A stretch of DNA of 23,736 bases from UBA3210 sp963653535. Lineage in GTDB: Bacteria; Bacillota_I; Bacilli_A; RFN20; CAG-449. This document shows positions 8,900-15,812 of this stretch, in pieces. The stretch is taken from positions 1-23,736 of the forward strand of contig CAVJWU010000024.1 of the NCBI GenBank assembly GCA_963653535.1, given 5' to 3'. Each line of letters begins with the position of its first letter. Position 1 is the first letter of the stretch. The notes under the pieces were generated by a model. The model made no database searches. It worked only from the letters and a program-made list of their open reading frames with translations, and was not told the DNA's origin. A program made the translations under genes and the position numbers.

Positions 8900-11140
8900 A
8901 TGGCGAAAAAAGTAGATGAAAAACAAAGAAGAAAGATTTTAACTTCTTCGTTATGGTGTGTTGTATTCTCTATTACTGCGCCATTATTTTTATATAATTT
9001 TATTAACTCCGTCTACTCTTTATTAGATGCAATTATGCTCGCTTATGTTAGCCCAGTTGCTTCTTCAGCTGGGGCTACTTTAGCTCAAGTTAAAAACTTA
9101 ATTTCTTCTTTAGCCGGTGGTTTAGCCGCAGGAGGAGCGATTATAGTTTCACGTCATTACGGTGCTGGAGAAATTCAAGAAGCAAAGAAAAGTGCGAATG
9201 TCATGTTTACGATGAACTTAATTGTTATCGCTTTAATCTTAGGTGTCATGCTTCCTCTAGCTATACCAATTATGCAAATATGCGGTTGTAACGAAGATAT
9301 TATCGCAGTATCAAGCAATTATTTTAGATTACAACTAGTTGAACAAGTTCTTATTGCGATTAACTCCATTTTTATCGCTTTAGAAAAGTCCAAAGGCAAT
9401 ACGAAAATTATCCTTATTAGCAACTTAATTATGATGGCGATAAAGATATCATTAAATGCTATCTTAGTTTATGCTTTAAAAGTTAACGATATGACTTATA
9501 TTGAAATTGCAAGTATCGTCTCTCAATTATTTTTGACTATTCTTGGATGTTATTTTCTCTTTAGAAAATCTAATGTTTTCCGAATTGAATTTAAGTCTTT
9601 ATCCTTAAAATGGGATTATGTTAAAAAAATCTTAGTTATCTCGATACCTCTATTCTTAGGAAAATTCGTTATTTCCTTAGGTAAGGTTGGCGTTAACGCA
9701 ATGTGTAAAGTATATGGTTCATTAACTGTTGGAGCTTTAGGAGTTTCTAATAACATCTCTGGATTAGTTACAAATCCTGGTACAGCATTTGAAGATTCTG
9801 AATCGAGTATCGTTTCACAAAATCTCGGTAACGGCAACATGAAAAGATGTATAAAAACATTCTTCATTAGTTGCATAATGTTGTTCTCTTGGGCATTAGT
9901 TGGTTTCTTAATTGTCAGAGTATTCTTCTTAGATCAAATTATTGGTTTATTCGCGAATACGGATCCTGATTACGCTTCTCAAATTGTCGAATATCAAGAA
10001 ATGATTAAAAATATCTTCTATTATGATTGTTTATCTATCCCTGCTCTTGCAATAGTTTCAGTTGTCTTAGGCTTCCTATATGGATATGGTCAAACTTTCC
10101 TTGCGACAATTAATAACTTATTAAGAATCGCAACTAGAATTGGTACATTATGGTTTTTACAAACATTTACTAATTTAGGTAGTGAATCCGCGGGTATCTC
10201 CATGGGAATATCTAATATCTCAATTGCAATTTTATCCCTAATTATGTTATCAATCTTCTTTATTAAAACAAAAGTTAAAGGTTATAAAGGTATGCACTTT
10301 AGTGATGAAGAACCAGAGATGCACGAAATTAATGGCATCTTAGTTAGAAAGAAAGAAAAAATCTATCTAAAAGATCAAAAATCATCATGTAAAAATGCTT
10401 ATTTAGAGATTAATAACCTCTATGAAAATAAGCCATGTATCTTAATTATACCAGGTGGAGGTTATTCACACTTATCTCCACGAGAAGGAACACCTGTATC
10501 AAACAAATTTATTTCATTAGGTTATAATACTGCGATTCTCTATTATTCTGTAGGGCCTAAATATTCTTATCCAGTCCAAAAAGATGAAGTTAATACTGCA
10601 TTAATTTATCTTGCATCTAAATTTAAAGATTTATTCATTTTAGGTTTCTCTGCCGGAGGTCATCTTGCTGGAATTGGAGGAACTGATGTTAACTCACATT
10701 TACTTAAAGGCATGATACTTTGTTATCCAGTAATCAATTTAGAAAGCGAAACTCATTTAGGAACAAGAGAAAATTTCTTAGGTAAATATAAAGATGATGT
10801 TACAATGCAACGTAAATTCTCTATTGACTTACGTGTTAATAAAAACACTCCTCCTACATATATTTGGACAACATTAACTGATCAAGCTGTACCTCCATCT
10901 AATACCATAAGAATGGAAGAAGCATTAAGAAAAAATAACGTATATCACAAAATGAAACTATATCCACGCGGTCCTCACGGCGTCGCTCTTGCCGATGAAA
11001 CCTCGATAAAAGATGGTGATACAAGTTATGTTATTGAAGAAATTCAATCTTGGCCAAATGATGTAAGTTCATTTATTGAAGAAGTTCTTCATGATGAAGT
11101 TGAAGAGAGTATCCCTGAAACACCATTAGTTCAAAATTAA
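8900..11140 (+). CDS. MATE-family transporter fused to alpha/beta-hydrolase esterase
   Basis: 746 aa, against about 450 for a normal MATE protein. Residues 1-460 form a polytopic domain with about twelve hydrophobic segments and the MATE pattern of two homologous halves, including a conserved glycine-rich stretch (73-90). A basic/acidic linker (about 456-500) follows. Residues 500-735 form an esterase of the BD-FAE/acetylesterase type. It has oxyanion loop PGGGYSH (518-524), nucleophile elbow GFSAGGH (582-588, S584), acid D661 and H693 in GPHG, so the triad looks intact. MATE C-termini normally face the cytoplasm, so the esterase should too. The SD GGAGGT sits about 11 bases before the ATG. 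It is the only plus-strand gene, divergent from the uxa operon. An internal ATG at 10292, 10 bases after an AAAGG, might give free esterase. Substrate unknown; antiport or flippase activity with deacylation is inference. Confidence 0.9.
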   Translation: MAKKVDEKQRRKILTSSLWCVVFSITAPLFLYNFINSVYSLLDAIMLAYVSPVASSAGATLAQVKNLISSLAGGLAAGGAIIVSRHYGAGEIQEAKKSANVMFTMNLIVIALILGVMLPLAIPIMQICGCNEDIIAVSSNYFRLQLVEQVLIAINSIFIALEKSKGNTKIILISNLIMMAIKISLNAILVYALKVNDMTYIEIASIVSQLFLTILGCYFLFRKSNVFRIEFKSLSLKWDYVKKILVISIPLFLGKFVISLGKVGVNAMCKVYGSLTVGALGVSNNISGLVTNPGTAFEDSESSIVSQNLGNGNMKRCIKTFFISCIMLFSWALVGFLIVRVFFLDQIIGLFANTDPDYASQIVEYQEMIKNIFYYDCLSIPALAIVSVVLGFLYGYGQTFLATINNLLRIATRIGTLWFLQTFTNLGSESAGISMGISNISIAILSLIMLSIFFIKTKVKGYKGMHFSDEEPEMHEINGILVRKKEKIYLKDQKSSCKNAYLEINNLYENKPCILIIPGGGYSHLSPREGTPVSNKFISLGYNTAILYYSVGPKYSYPVQKDEVNTALIYLASKFKDLFILGFSAGGHLAGIGGTDVNSHLLKGMILCYPVINLESETHLGTRENFLGKYKDDVTMQRKFSIDLRVNKNTPPTYIWTTLTDQAVPPSNTIRMEEALRKNNVYHKMKLYPRGPHGVALADETSIKDGDTSYVIEEIQSWPNDVSSFIEEVLHDEVEESIPETPLVQN

Positions 11141-11149
11141 TCTTAAAAG

Positions 11150-11172
11150 AAGGCTTTTGAAGCCTTTTTTTA
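11150..11172 (+). terminator. Terminator of the MATE-esterase gene
   Basis: 7-bp stem AAGGCTT/AAGCCTT with a 3-base loop, then a run of T, ten bases after the stop codon. Confidence 0.85.
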
Positions 11173-11195
11173 TTACTCAAATTAAAAATCGCATT

Positions 11196-11229
11196 AAAAA
11201 AGTTGTATAGAGTTTTATTTCTATACAAC
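11196..11229 (-). terminator. Terminator of the kdgK-HIT-yhcH operon
   Basis: Perfect 10-bp stem (11202-11211 with 11220-11229), 8-nt loop, then six T on the minus strand. It lies eight bases after the YhcH stop codon. With the plus-strand terminator at 11150-11172 it separates the two convergent units. Confidence 0.88.
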
Positions 11230-11236
11230 GTTAAAT

Positions 11237-11698
11237 TTAAATTCTAACTTTAATAACTAATTTAGTGATTTCTTCATCATCAATCTTCATGCTTGGAAGA
11301 TGGACATCACTAGGTGTAAATAATGTGAAATTTTCATTATCCATAATAACTTTATGTCTTAATGGAACATCATATTTAATAACATCTTTTTCTGCGTTAT
11401 ATGGAGTGTGAATATGTTCTTCACATTCTGGTTTTAAATAATCGAAATAAGCAATTTCTCTACCATGTAAAACAATTTGCATATCTAAATGATTTCTATG
11501 TTCTTCTGGGAATGCTTGTCCTTCAACTTTACCAAAATAAACTAATTTAGTAATAGTAATATCTTTTTCTGCATTGACAACAGTTTTACCTACTGGTAAA
11601 GCTTCTAAGTCATGTGATAATAAATAATCAATAACTTCCGCGAGGCCTTCATGTAAGCCTTTATAATCTTTTAATGTTGATAATAATCCGTTTAACAT
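11237..11698 (-). CDS. YhcH/YjgK/YiaL family cupin-like protein (possible sugar anomerase)
   Basis: 153 aa, full length for the YhcH/YjgK/YiaL (EbgC-like, DUF386) family of small cytoplasmic beta-barrel proteins. It has the conserved metal-site pattern EEHRNHLDMQ (65-74) and DVHLP (131-135), so H67, H70, D72 and H133 are the likely ligands. One member, NanQ, is known as a sialic-acid anomerase, and others occur in sugar-acid operons. Third in the operon, it begins four bases after the HIT stop codon, with a GAAGG Shine-Dalgarno inside the preceding gene's 3' end. Next to a KDG kinase, an anomerase for uronates or their derivatives is a reasonable inference. Family certain, reaction not. Confidence 0.85.
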   Translation of the reverse strand: MLNGLLSTLKDYKGLHEGLAEVIDYLLSHDLEALPVGKTVVNAEKDITITKLVYFGKVEGQAFPEEHRNHLDMQIVLHGREIAYFDYLKPECEEHIHTPYNAEKDVIKYDVPLRHKVIMDNENFTLFTPSDVHLPSMKIDDEEITKLVIKVRI

Positions 11699-11702
11699 AT
11701 AT

Positions 11703-12146
11703 TTATTTACCTTCCTTTACTTCTTCATAAGCTGCTCTTATTTTTTCTGCGATAATTTCACATTCATCATTATCGATATCATGTTTATGAGGATTCATTA
11801 AGAAAATTCCACCCCATTCATAATCATCTTTATATTTTGGGCATAAATGATAATGTAAATGTCCTAATGTATCTCCGTATGCGCCGTAATTAATGCGATC
11901 TGGATTATAAACTTTTTTAATACATTTTGCTGCATCAGAAACATCTTTCATAAATGCATCTCTTTCTTTATCACTTAAATCAGTAATTTCTGCAACATGG
12001 TCATTACGATAAGCAACAATCAATCTACCTGGATGAGATTGTTCTTTAAAAACGATAACAATTGATGTTTCAGTTTTATAAGCAATATAGCCAAATTCAG
12101 CAAGTTTTGGTCCTCTTGAGCAATAAGGACATGTGTCAAGTTTCAT
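11703..12146 (-). CDS. HIT-family nucleotide hydrolase/transferase
   Basis: 147 aa HIT (histidine triad) protein. The active-site motif HLHYHL (96-101) supplies H96, H98 and H100, which hydrolyse or transfer nucleoside phosphates through a nucleotidyl-histidine intermediate. An N-terminal CPYC (6-9) may bind zinc, as in GalT-like and some HIT proteins. No signal or membrane segment; cytoplasmic. SD AGGAGA precedes the ATG at 12146, 18 bases after the kinase stop codon. Its place between a KDG kinase and a sugar anomerase-like protein is unusual, because HIT genes are usually unlinked to uronate catabolism. It could be a housekeeping adenosine 5'-monophosphoramidase riding in the operon, or could act on a sugar nucleotide. 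Confidence 0.92.
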   Translation of the reverse strand: MKLDTCPYCSRGPKLAEFGYIAYKTETSIVIVFKEQSHPGRLIVAYRNDHVAEITDLSDKERDAFMKDVSDAAKCIKKVYNPDRINYGAYGDTLGHLHYHLCPKYKDDYEWGGIFLMNPHKHDIDNDECEIIAEKIRAAYEEVKEGK

Positions 12147-12164
12147 TATTTTATTCTCCTATTT

Positions 12165-13190
12165 TTATCTTTGAACTGCGGCGTTACCTCTTGTTTTAAT
12201 AAAATCTTCAACTTCTTGAACGCCTAAAGTAGAAACATCACCAAATAAGGTATGTTTTAAAATTGAAGTTGCTAAACCAAATTGAAGGGCAAATTGAGGA
12301 TTATCAAAATCTTTTAATAAGCCGTGGATAACTCCACTTGCAAATGCATCCCCACCGCCAATACGATCATAGACGCTAAATCTAATTGGACCATCGGTTT
12401 TAATTGATCCATCTTTACATACACAATAAGAAGTTAATTCATTATCAGAAGCAGTATGAACAATTCTTTCAGTCGAGAAAACATATTTAATTTTAGTGTT
12501 AGCCATTAAAAGTTTTGATATTTCAATCTTCTTTTGGATGTTATCTTCTGGAACTACATCTAATGAATAATCTAATATAGTATGAATATCAAAATAATTA
12601 CCAAATAAGATATCGACATAAGGGATAACTCTTTTAAAATATGGCTTAGATTCTTCGATAGTCCATAATTTAGAACGATAGTTAAAGTCAAAGCTAACAG
12701 TTACTCCATATTTTTTACATGCTTCTAAGCATCTATAAGCAACATCACGAACTTTTTCACCTAAAGCTAAAGTAATTCCTGAAAGATGGAACCATGTTGC
12801 ATCTTTAAAAATTGCATCATAATCTAAATCTGCTTCAGTAATTCTAGTTACCGAAGAATGTTTTCTATTATAAACAACTTTACTAGGACGTCCACCAAAA
12901 CCAGTTTCAACAAAGTACATACCGATATTTGATGATCCACGCGCGATATATGAAGTATCAACACCATGGCCTTTTAAATGTTTAACTGCAGCATCACCTA
13001 ATTGGTTTTCAGGAAGCTTAGTTAAAAAGCTTGTATTATGTCCTAAATGAGATAAGGAAACTAAAACATTAGCTTCTCCTCCTCCATAATTAGCCACATA
13101 ATTTCTCGCTTGAGAAATAGTTGTATAATCTGGTGGGGTTAATCTTAACATAATTTCACCAAACGCAACGATTTTTTCTTTTTTGTCCAT
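12165..13190 (-). CDS. kdgK: PfkB-family sugar kinase, likely 2-keto-3-deoxygluconate kinase
   Basis: 341 aa ribokinase/PfkB-family kinase. It has the substrate-side GGGEANV motif (36-42) and the PfkB signature DRIGGGDAFASG (275-286), with D281 as catalytic base. The opening IVAFGEIMLRLTPP is typical of bacterial KDG kinases, which phosphorylate KDG to KDPG with ATP in the cytoplasm. The window holds both routes that make KDG (UxaB/UxaA and SDR/UxuA), which supports this substrate; fructokinase is the alternative. First gene of a three-gene operon with the HIT and YhcH genes. SD AAGGAG lies eight bases before the ATG. A promoter (TAAACA-N17-TAAAAT) lies at 13225-13253. Confidence 0.88.
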   Translation of the reverse strand: MDKKEKIVAFGEIMLRLTPPDYTTISQARNYVANYGGGEANVLVSLSHLGHNTSFLTKLPENQLGDAAVKHLKGHGVDTSYIARGSSNIGMYFVETGFGGRPSKVVYNRKHSSVTRITEADLDYDAIFKDATWFHLSGITLALGEKVRDVAYRCLEACKKYGVTVSFDFNYRSKLWTIEESKPYFKRVIPYVDILFGNYFDIHTILDYSLDVVPEDNIQKKIEISKLLMANTKIKYVFSTERIVHTASDNELTSYCVCKDGSIKTDGPIRFSVYDRIGGGDAFASGVIHGLLKDFDNPQFALQFGLATSILKHTLFGDVSTLGVQEVEDFIKTRGNAAVQR

Positions 13191-13224
13191 AATTACTCCT
13201 TTTGATAATTACTTGTATACGTCT

Positions 13225-13253
13225 ATTTTAACATAGATTTAAGAAATTGTTTA
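13225..13253 (-). promoter_or_regulatory. Candidate promoter of the kdgK operon
   Basis: On the minus strand TAAACA (13248-13253) and TAAAAT (13225-13230) are spaced by 17 bp. A GTATAC hexanucleotide (13215-13220) follows at about the transcription start. Matches to the sigma-A consensus are partial, so this is tentative. Confidence 0.4.
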
Positions 13254-13354
13254 TAGATAAATTATTTTGTTAACTAAAATTATAGTTCGTAAAATAAGAT
13301 TATTGTTAATAAACATTACTTTTATAAATTTTTCAAAATGCATTAATATCTATA

Positions 13355-14623
13355 TTATTTCTTCTTTTTTATTTCATCCCAATATCCTTTTGTTTGTTGT
13401 TCATATTTATTATCTCCATATTCATAATAAGTTTTAGTTTTAATGTCTGTAGGTAAATATTGTTGATAAACATAATGAGAAGGATAATCATGAGGATAAA
13501 CATAAGTTGTCCCATGACCTAAGGCTTTACTTCCTTCATAATGGGCATCTTTTAAATGCATTGGTATATCATTACCTAAGCCATTTTTCACATCTTCTAA
13601 TGCTTTATCAATCGCATTAATCGCCGAATTCGATTTAGGACATGTCGATAAGAAAATAACTGCTTCAGCAAGAGGAATACGTGCTTCAGGTAGACCTAAT
13701 TGAAAAGCGGAATCAACAAGTGATTTAACAATAACACTTGCTTGAGGATAAGCTAAACCAATATCTTCACTCGCGATAACTAAAAGTCTCCGACAAGGTG
13801 AAATTAAATCATTAGCCTCGAGTAATTTCGCTAAATAGAATATTCCTGCATCAGGATCACTACCCCTAATAGATTTTTGAAAACAAGATAATAAATCATA
13901 ATGAGCGTCACCATCTCGATCATATTTAGACCCTTGGAACGATGAAATCGAATTAACTAATCCTAAGGTCAATTTATAAGTATTATTATAATGAGGACAG
14001 ATAGAAAAAAGAAGTTCAACCATATTCATCGCTTTTCTAGCGTCTCCTCCAGATAATCGAGCAATATGTTTTTCTAAGCCATTTTCAATATCTAACTCAC
14101 AATGTAATTCTTCTTTAACAAGATTTAACGCTCTTTTTACGGCAGGAATTAAGTCATAATAAGAAATAGGTTTAAATTCAAAAACAGTGCTTCGCGATAA
14201 CAAAGCATTATAAACATAAAAATAAGGATTCTCAGTAGTTGAAGCAATTAATGTAATATCACCATTTTCAATATATTCAAGTAGTAATTGTTGTTGCTTC
14301 TTAGAGAAATATTGAATTTCATCTAAATATAATAAGATGCCGTTTTGAGCGTTTAAGGTGCCTATTTGATTAATGACATCTTTAATATCTTGACTACCTG
14401 CATTAGTCGCATTGACCTTATATAAAGCTTTGTTAGTCATTGAAGCAATAATATTCGCAATAGTTGTTTTACCTGTTCCACTAGGACCATAAAAGATCAT
14501 ATTAGGAATATTCTTTGATTCAATGATTTTTCTTAAAGGAGCATTTTCTCCTATTAAATGTTTTTGTCCCACTACTTCATCTAATGTAGAAGGGCGAATT
14601 TTATCTGCAAGAGGTCTACTCAT
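13355..14623 (-). CDS. rarA: Replication-associated recombination protein A (AAA+ ATPase)
   Basis: 422 aa, the normal size of RarA/MgsA, an AAA+ clamp-loader-like ATPase acting at stalled replication forks. The N-terminus MSRPLADKIRPSTLDEVVGQ is typical. Walker A is GPSGTGKTT (46-54), Walker B LLYLDEIQ (97-104) and sensor 1 lies in STTENPYF. The C-terminal half has SPCRRLLVIASEDIGLAYPQA-like sequence in the tetramerisation region and an HGTTYVYPHDYP tail typical of the family. The ATG at 14623 is preferred over an in-frame GTG at 14632, because GGTGA then serves as Shine-Dalgarno five bases upstream. It stands alone, and no clear terminator was seen after it in 13191-13354. Confidence 0.95.
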   Translation of the reverse strand: MSRPLADKIRPSTLDEVVGQKHLIGENAPLRKIIESKNIPNMIFYGPSGTGKTTIANIIASMTNKALYKVNATNAGSQDIKDVINQIGTLNAQNGILLYLDEIQYFSKKQQQLLLEYIENGDITLIASTTENPYFYVYNALLSRSTVFEFKPISYYDLIPAVKRALNLVKEELHCELDIENGLEKHIARLSGGDARKAMNMVELLFSICPHYNNTYKLTLGLVNSISSFQGSKYDRDGDAHYDLLSCFQKSIRGSDPDAGIFYLAKLLEANDLISPCRRLLVIASEDIGLAYPQASVIVKSLVDSAFQLGLPEARIPLAEAVIFLSTCPKSNSAINAIDKALEDVKNGLGNDIPMHLKDAHYEGSKALGHGTTYVYPHDYPSHYVYQQYLPTDIKTKTYYEYGDNKYEQQTKGYWDEIKKKK

Positions 14624-14666
14624 ATTTATCACCGAACATATTCTAACATATTTCGATGCGACTTTA

Positions 14667-14711
14667 TAAAAAAATCTTCCGTGCTTGTAATTGGGGATCG
14701 AAGCACGAAAG
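14667..14711 (-). terminator. Strong terminator after the 31-aa peptide gene
   Basis: 11-bp stem with one G-U pair (14701-14711 with 14676-14686), 14-nt loop, followed by ATTTTTTTAT on the minus strand. On the plus strand the same hairpin is followed by ACTTTTTT, so it may work in both directions. It lies about 70 bases downstream of the peptide stop codon and 44 bases upstream of rarA. Confidence 0.8.
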
Positions 14712-14779
14712 ACTTTTTTGAGAGTAGTTATGAAATACTATCTTCTTATTTATTATTAAAGAAGATACGGGTAATTAAT

Positions 14780-14875
14780 TTATTGTTTTTTAAGAATTTT
14801 AAAAAGACGTAATTTAATATAAGTTGAAATACCGAGTATTGTCACAACAGTAGTAAGAATAATTAGTTCCATCAT
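14780..14875 (-). CDS. 31-aa cationic membrane peptide (unknown; toxin-like shape)
   Basis: A short ORF encoding MMELIILTTVVTILGISTYI (residues 1-20), then KLRLFKILKKQ. Residues 4-20 could span the membrane; the tail has K21, R23, K26, K29 and K30. An SD GGAGGT lies eight bases before the ATG. It has its own near-consensus promoter (14917-14946) and a strong terminator (14667-14711), so translation of this small unit is well supported. Shape and size resemble type I toxin peptides (Fst/TxpA/BsrG-like) and other small regulatory membrane peptides, but I recognise no sequence family. It lies between rarA and an unknown membrane protein, each with its own start region. A second ATG directly follows the first, so the peptide could be 30 aa. 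Confidence 0.6.
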   Translation of the reverse strand: MMELIILTTVVTILGISTYIKLRLFKILKKQ

Positions 14876-14889
14876 AGTGTTACCTCCGT

Positions 14890-14907
14890 AGTTAGTTATT
14901 TCTAACT
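14890..14907. repeat. AGTTAG/CTAACT inverted repeat in the peptide leader
   Basis: 6-bp arms (14890-14895 and 14902-14907) around TTATTT, between the start site and the Shine-Dalgarno of the 31-aa peptide gene. The same half-sites form the dyad in the promoter spacer at 14922-14941. It may be a second operator or a mRNA hairpin next to the ribosome binding site. Confidence 0.55.
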
Positions 14908-14916
14908 TACAAATAT

Positions 14917-14946
14917 AGTATAAGTTAGACTAGACTAACTTGTCAA
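14917..14946 (-). promoter_or_regulatory. Promoter with operator dyad for the 31-aa peptide
   Basis: On the minus strand TTGACA (14941-14946, perfect -35) and TATACT (14917-14922) are spaced by 18 bp. The spacer is occupied by AAGTTAGACTAGACTAACTT (14922-14941, plus strand). This is a 20-bp palindrome with only one mismatched pair, which is a strong candidate operator. Confidence 0.75.
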
Positions 14947-14965
14947 CTAATATTTCTCATTTTAA

Positions 14966-15718
14966 TTATTTTTTTATATTTTTAATCAAAGTTTTAATTT
15001 CTTTCTTTGCATCAACTAATAAAGAAAGATACATTTCTTCACTATCGATATTCTTCAATTTAAATTTATCTTCATCTAGTAAAATTAAAATAACATTATG
15101 ATTATGATGGATAAGAATATAAGGTTCACTCTTTTTTAAAATAATATTTTCATCAATTTCAGAAGAAGAATATATATCATATCCTTTTTCTTTTCTTAAT
15201 AAAGGTAAATCATTTTTTCTTAAGATGATATTAGTTGAATTAATAATTAATTCTTTATCAGTAACATCATTAAAAAGATAAATAATAACGTTCTTTTTTC
15301 CGTTACCGAGATCTAAACTCCCTCCTAAACGCATAAAATTAACTAAGGATATATTACCTTTAATAATAGAAGTAAGAGATAACTTAGAAACTTTAATATT
15401 TAATAAATTCTTAAAATCTAATTTTTCTTTATGTTTCATTCTTAAAGAATAATTTATCTCGTGATCCAAAGATAAAAAAAGTTTGTTAATTCTTTTATAA
15501 TTCAGCTCATAAAGAAAATTAATTAAATAAAGCACTCCTAAAGAAAGAACAAATAATCCTAAACAAATTAAAGAATTTGAATTATTAATACCAGCATGAG
15601 TCCTAATAGAAGTAATTAACATAAATAGCATCAACATACTTACAATAATCGCGATAATAAAGATAATATTGACGATATTTATTTTCATTTTTAAGTTTTT
15701 AAAATTCTTGTTATCCAT
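14966..15718 (-). CDS. Hypothetical two-helix membrane protein
   Basis: 250 aa from the ATG at 15718. An in-frame GTG at 15727 is less likely, because it overlaps the AGGTG that serves as Shine-Dalgarno. Two hydrophobic segments (about 14-37 and 49-69) are followed by a cytoplasmic-looking region of about 180 residues rich in lysine, isoleucine, leucine and asparagine. No catalytic motif, cysteine pair or repeat is obvious, and I recognise no family. A short segment (about 125-150, LGGSLDLGNGKKNVIIYLFND) and alternating hydrophobic stretches suggest a beta-rich soluble domain. A weak promoter (TTGTAT-N17-TAAAAT) sits just after the gap terminator. The 31-aa peptide unit lies downstream with its own promoter. 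Codon use is as AT-rich as its neighbours or more so. Confidence 0.75.
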   Translation of the reverse strand: MDNKNFKNLKMKINIVNIIFIIAIIVSMLMLFMLITSIRTHAGINNSNSLICLGLFVLSLGVLYLINFLYELNYKRINKLFLSLDHEINYSLRMKHKEKLDFKNLLNIKVSKLSLTSIIKGNISLVNFMRLGGSLDLGNGKKNVIIYLFNDVTDKELIINSTNIILRKNDLPLLRKEKGYDIYSSSEIDENIILKKSEPYILIHHNHNVILILLDEDKFKLKNIDSEEMYLSLLVDAKKEIKTLIKNIKK

Positions 15719-15763
15719 AAGTTTCACCTAATTAATTTTAATAAAAGTAGTATTTATATACAA

Positions 15764-15789
15764 CAAAAAAGTCCTCCCTAAGGAGGACT
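15764..15789 (-). terminator. Terminator of gap
   Basis: Perfect 8-bp GC-rich stem AGTCCTCC/GGAGGACT with a 4-nt loop, then six T on the minus strand, 23 bases after the gap stop codon. Confidence 0.93.
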
Positions 15790-15812
15790 AATAAGGTTGA
15801 ATTTAAATTAAA

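Noticed and set aside
13191..13354. rarA terminator or small gene in this gap
   Set aside because: Apart from the kdgK promoter candidate I found only AT-rich sequence, with no GC stem plus T-run and no ORF with a ribosome site.
15719..15727. GTG start for the unknown membrane protein
   Set aside because: The GTG is part of the AGGTGA that serves as the ribosome site for the ATG at 15718.
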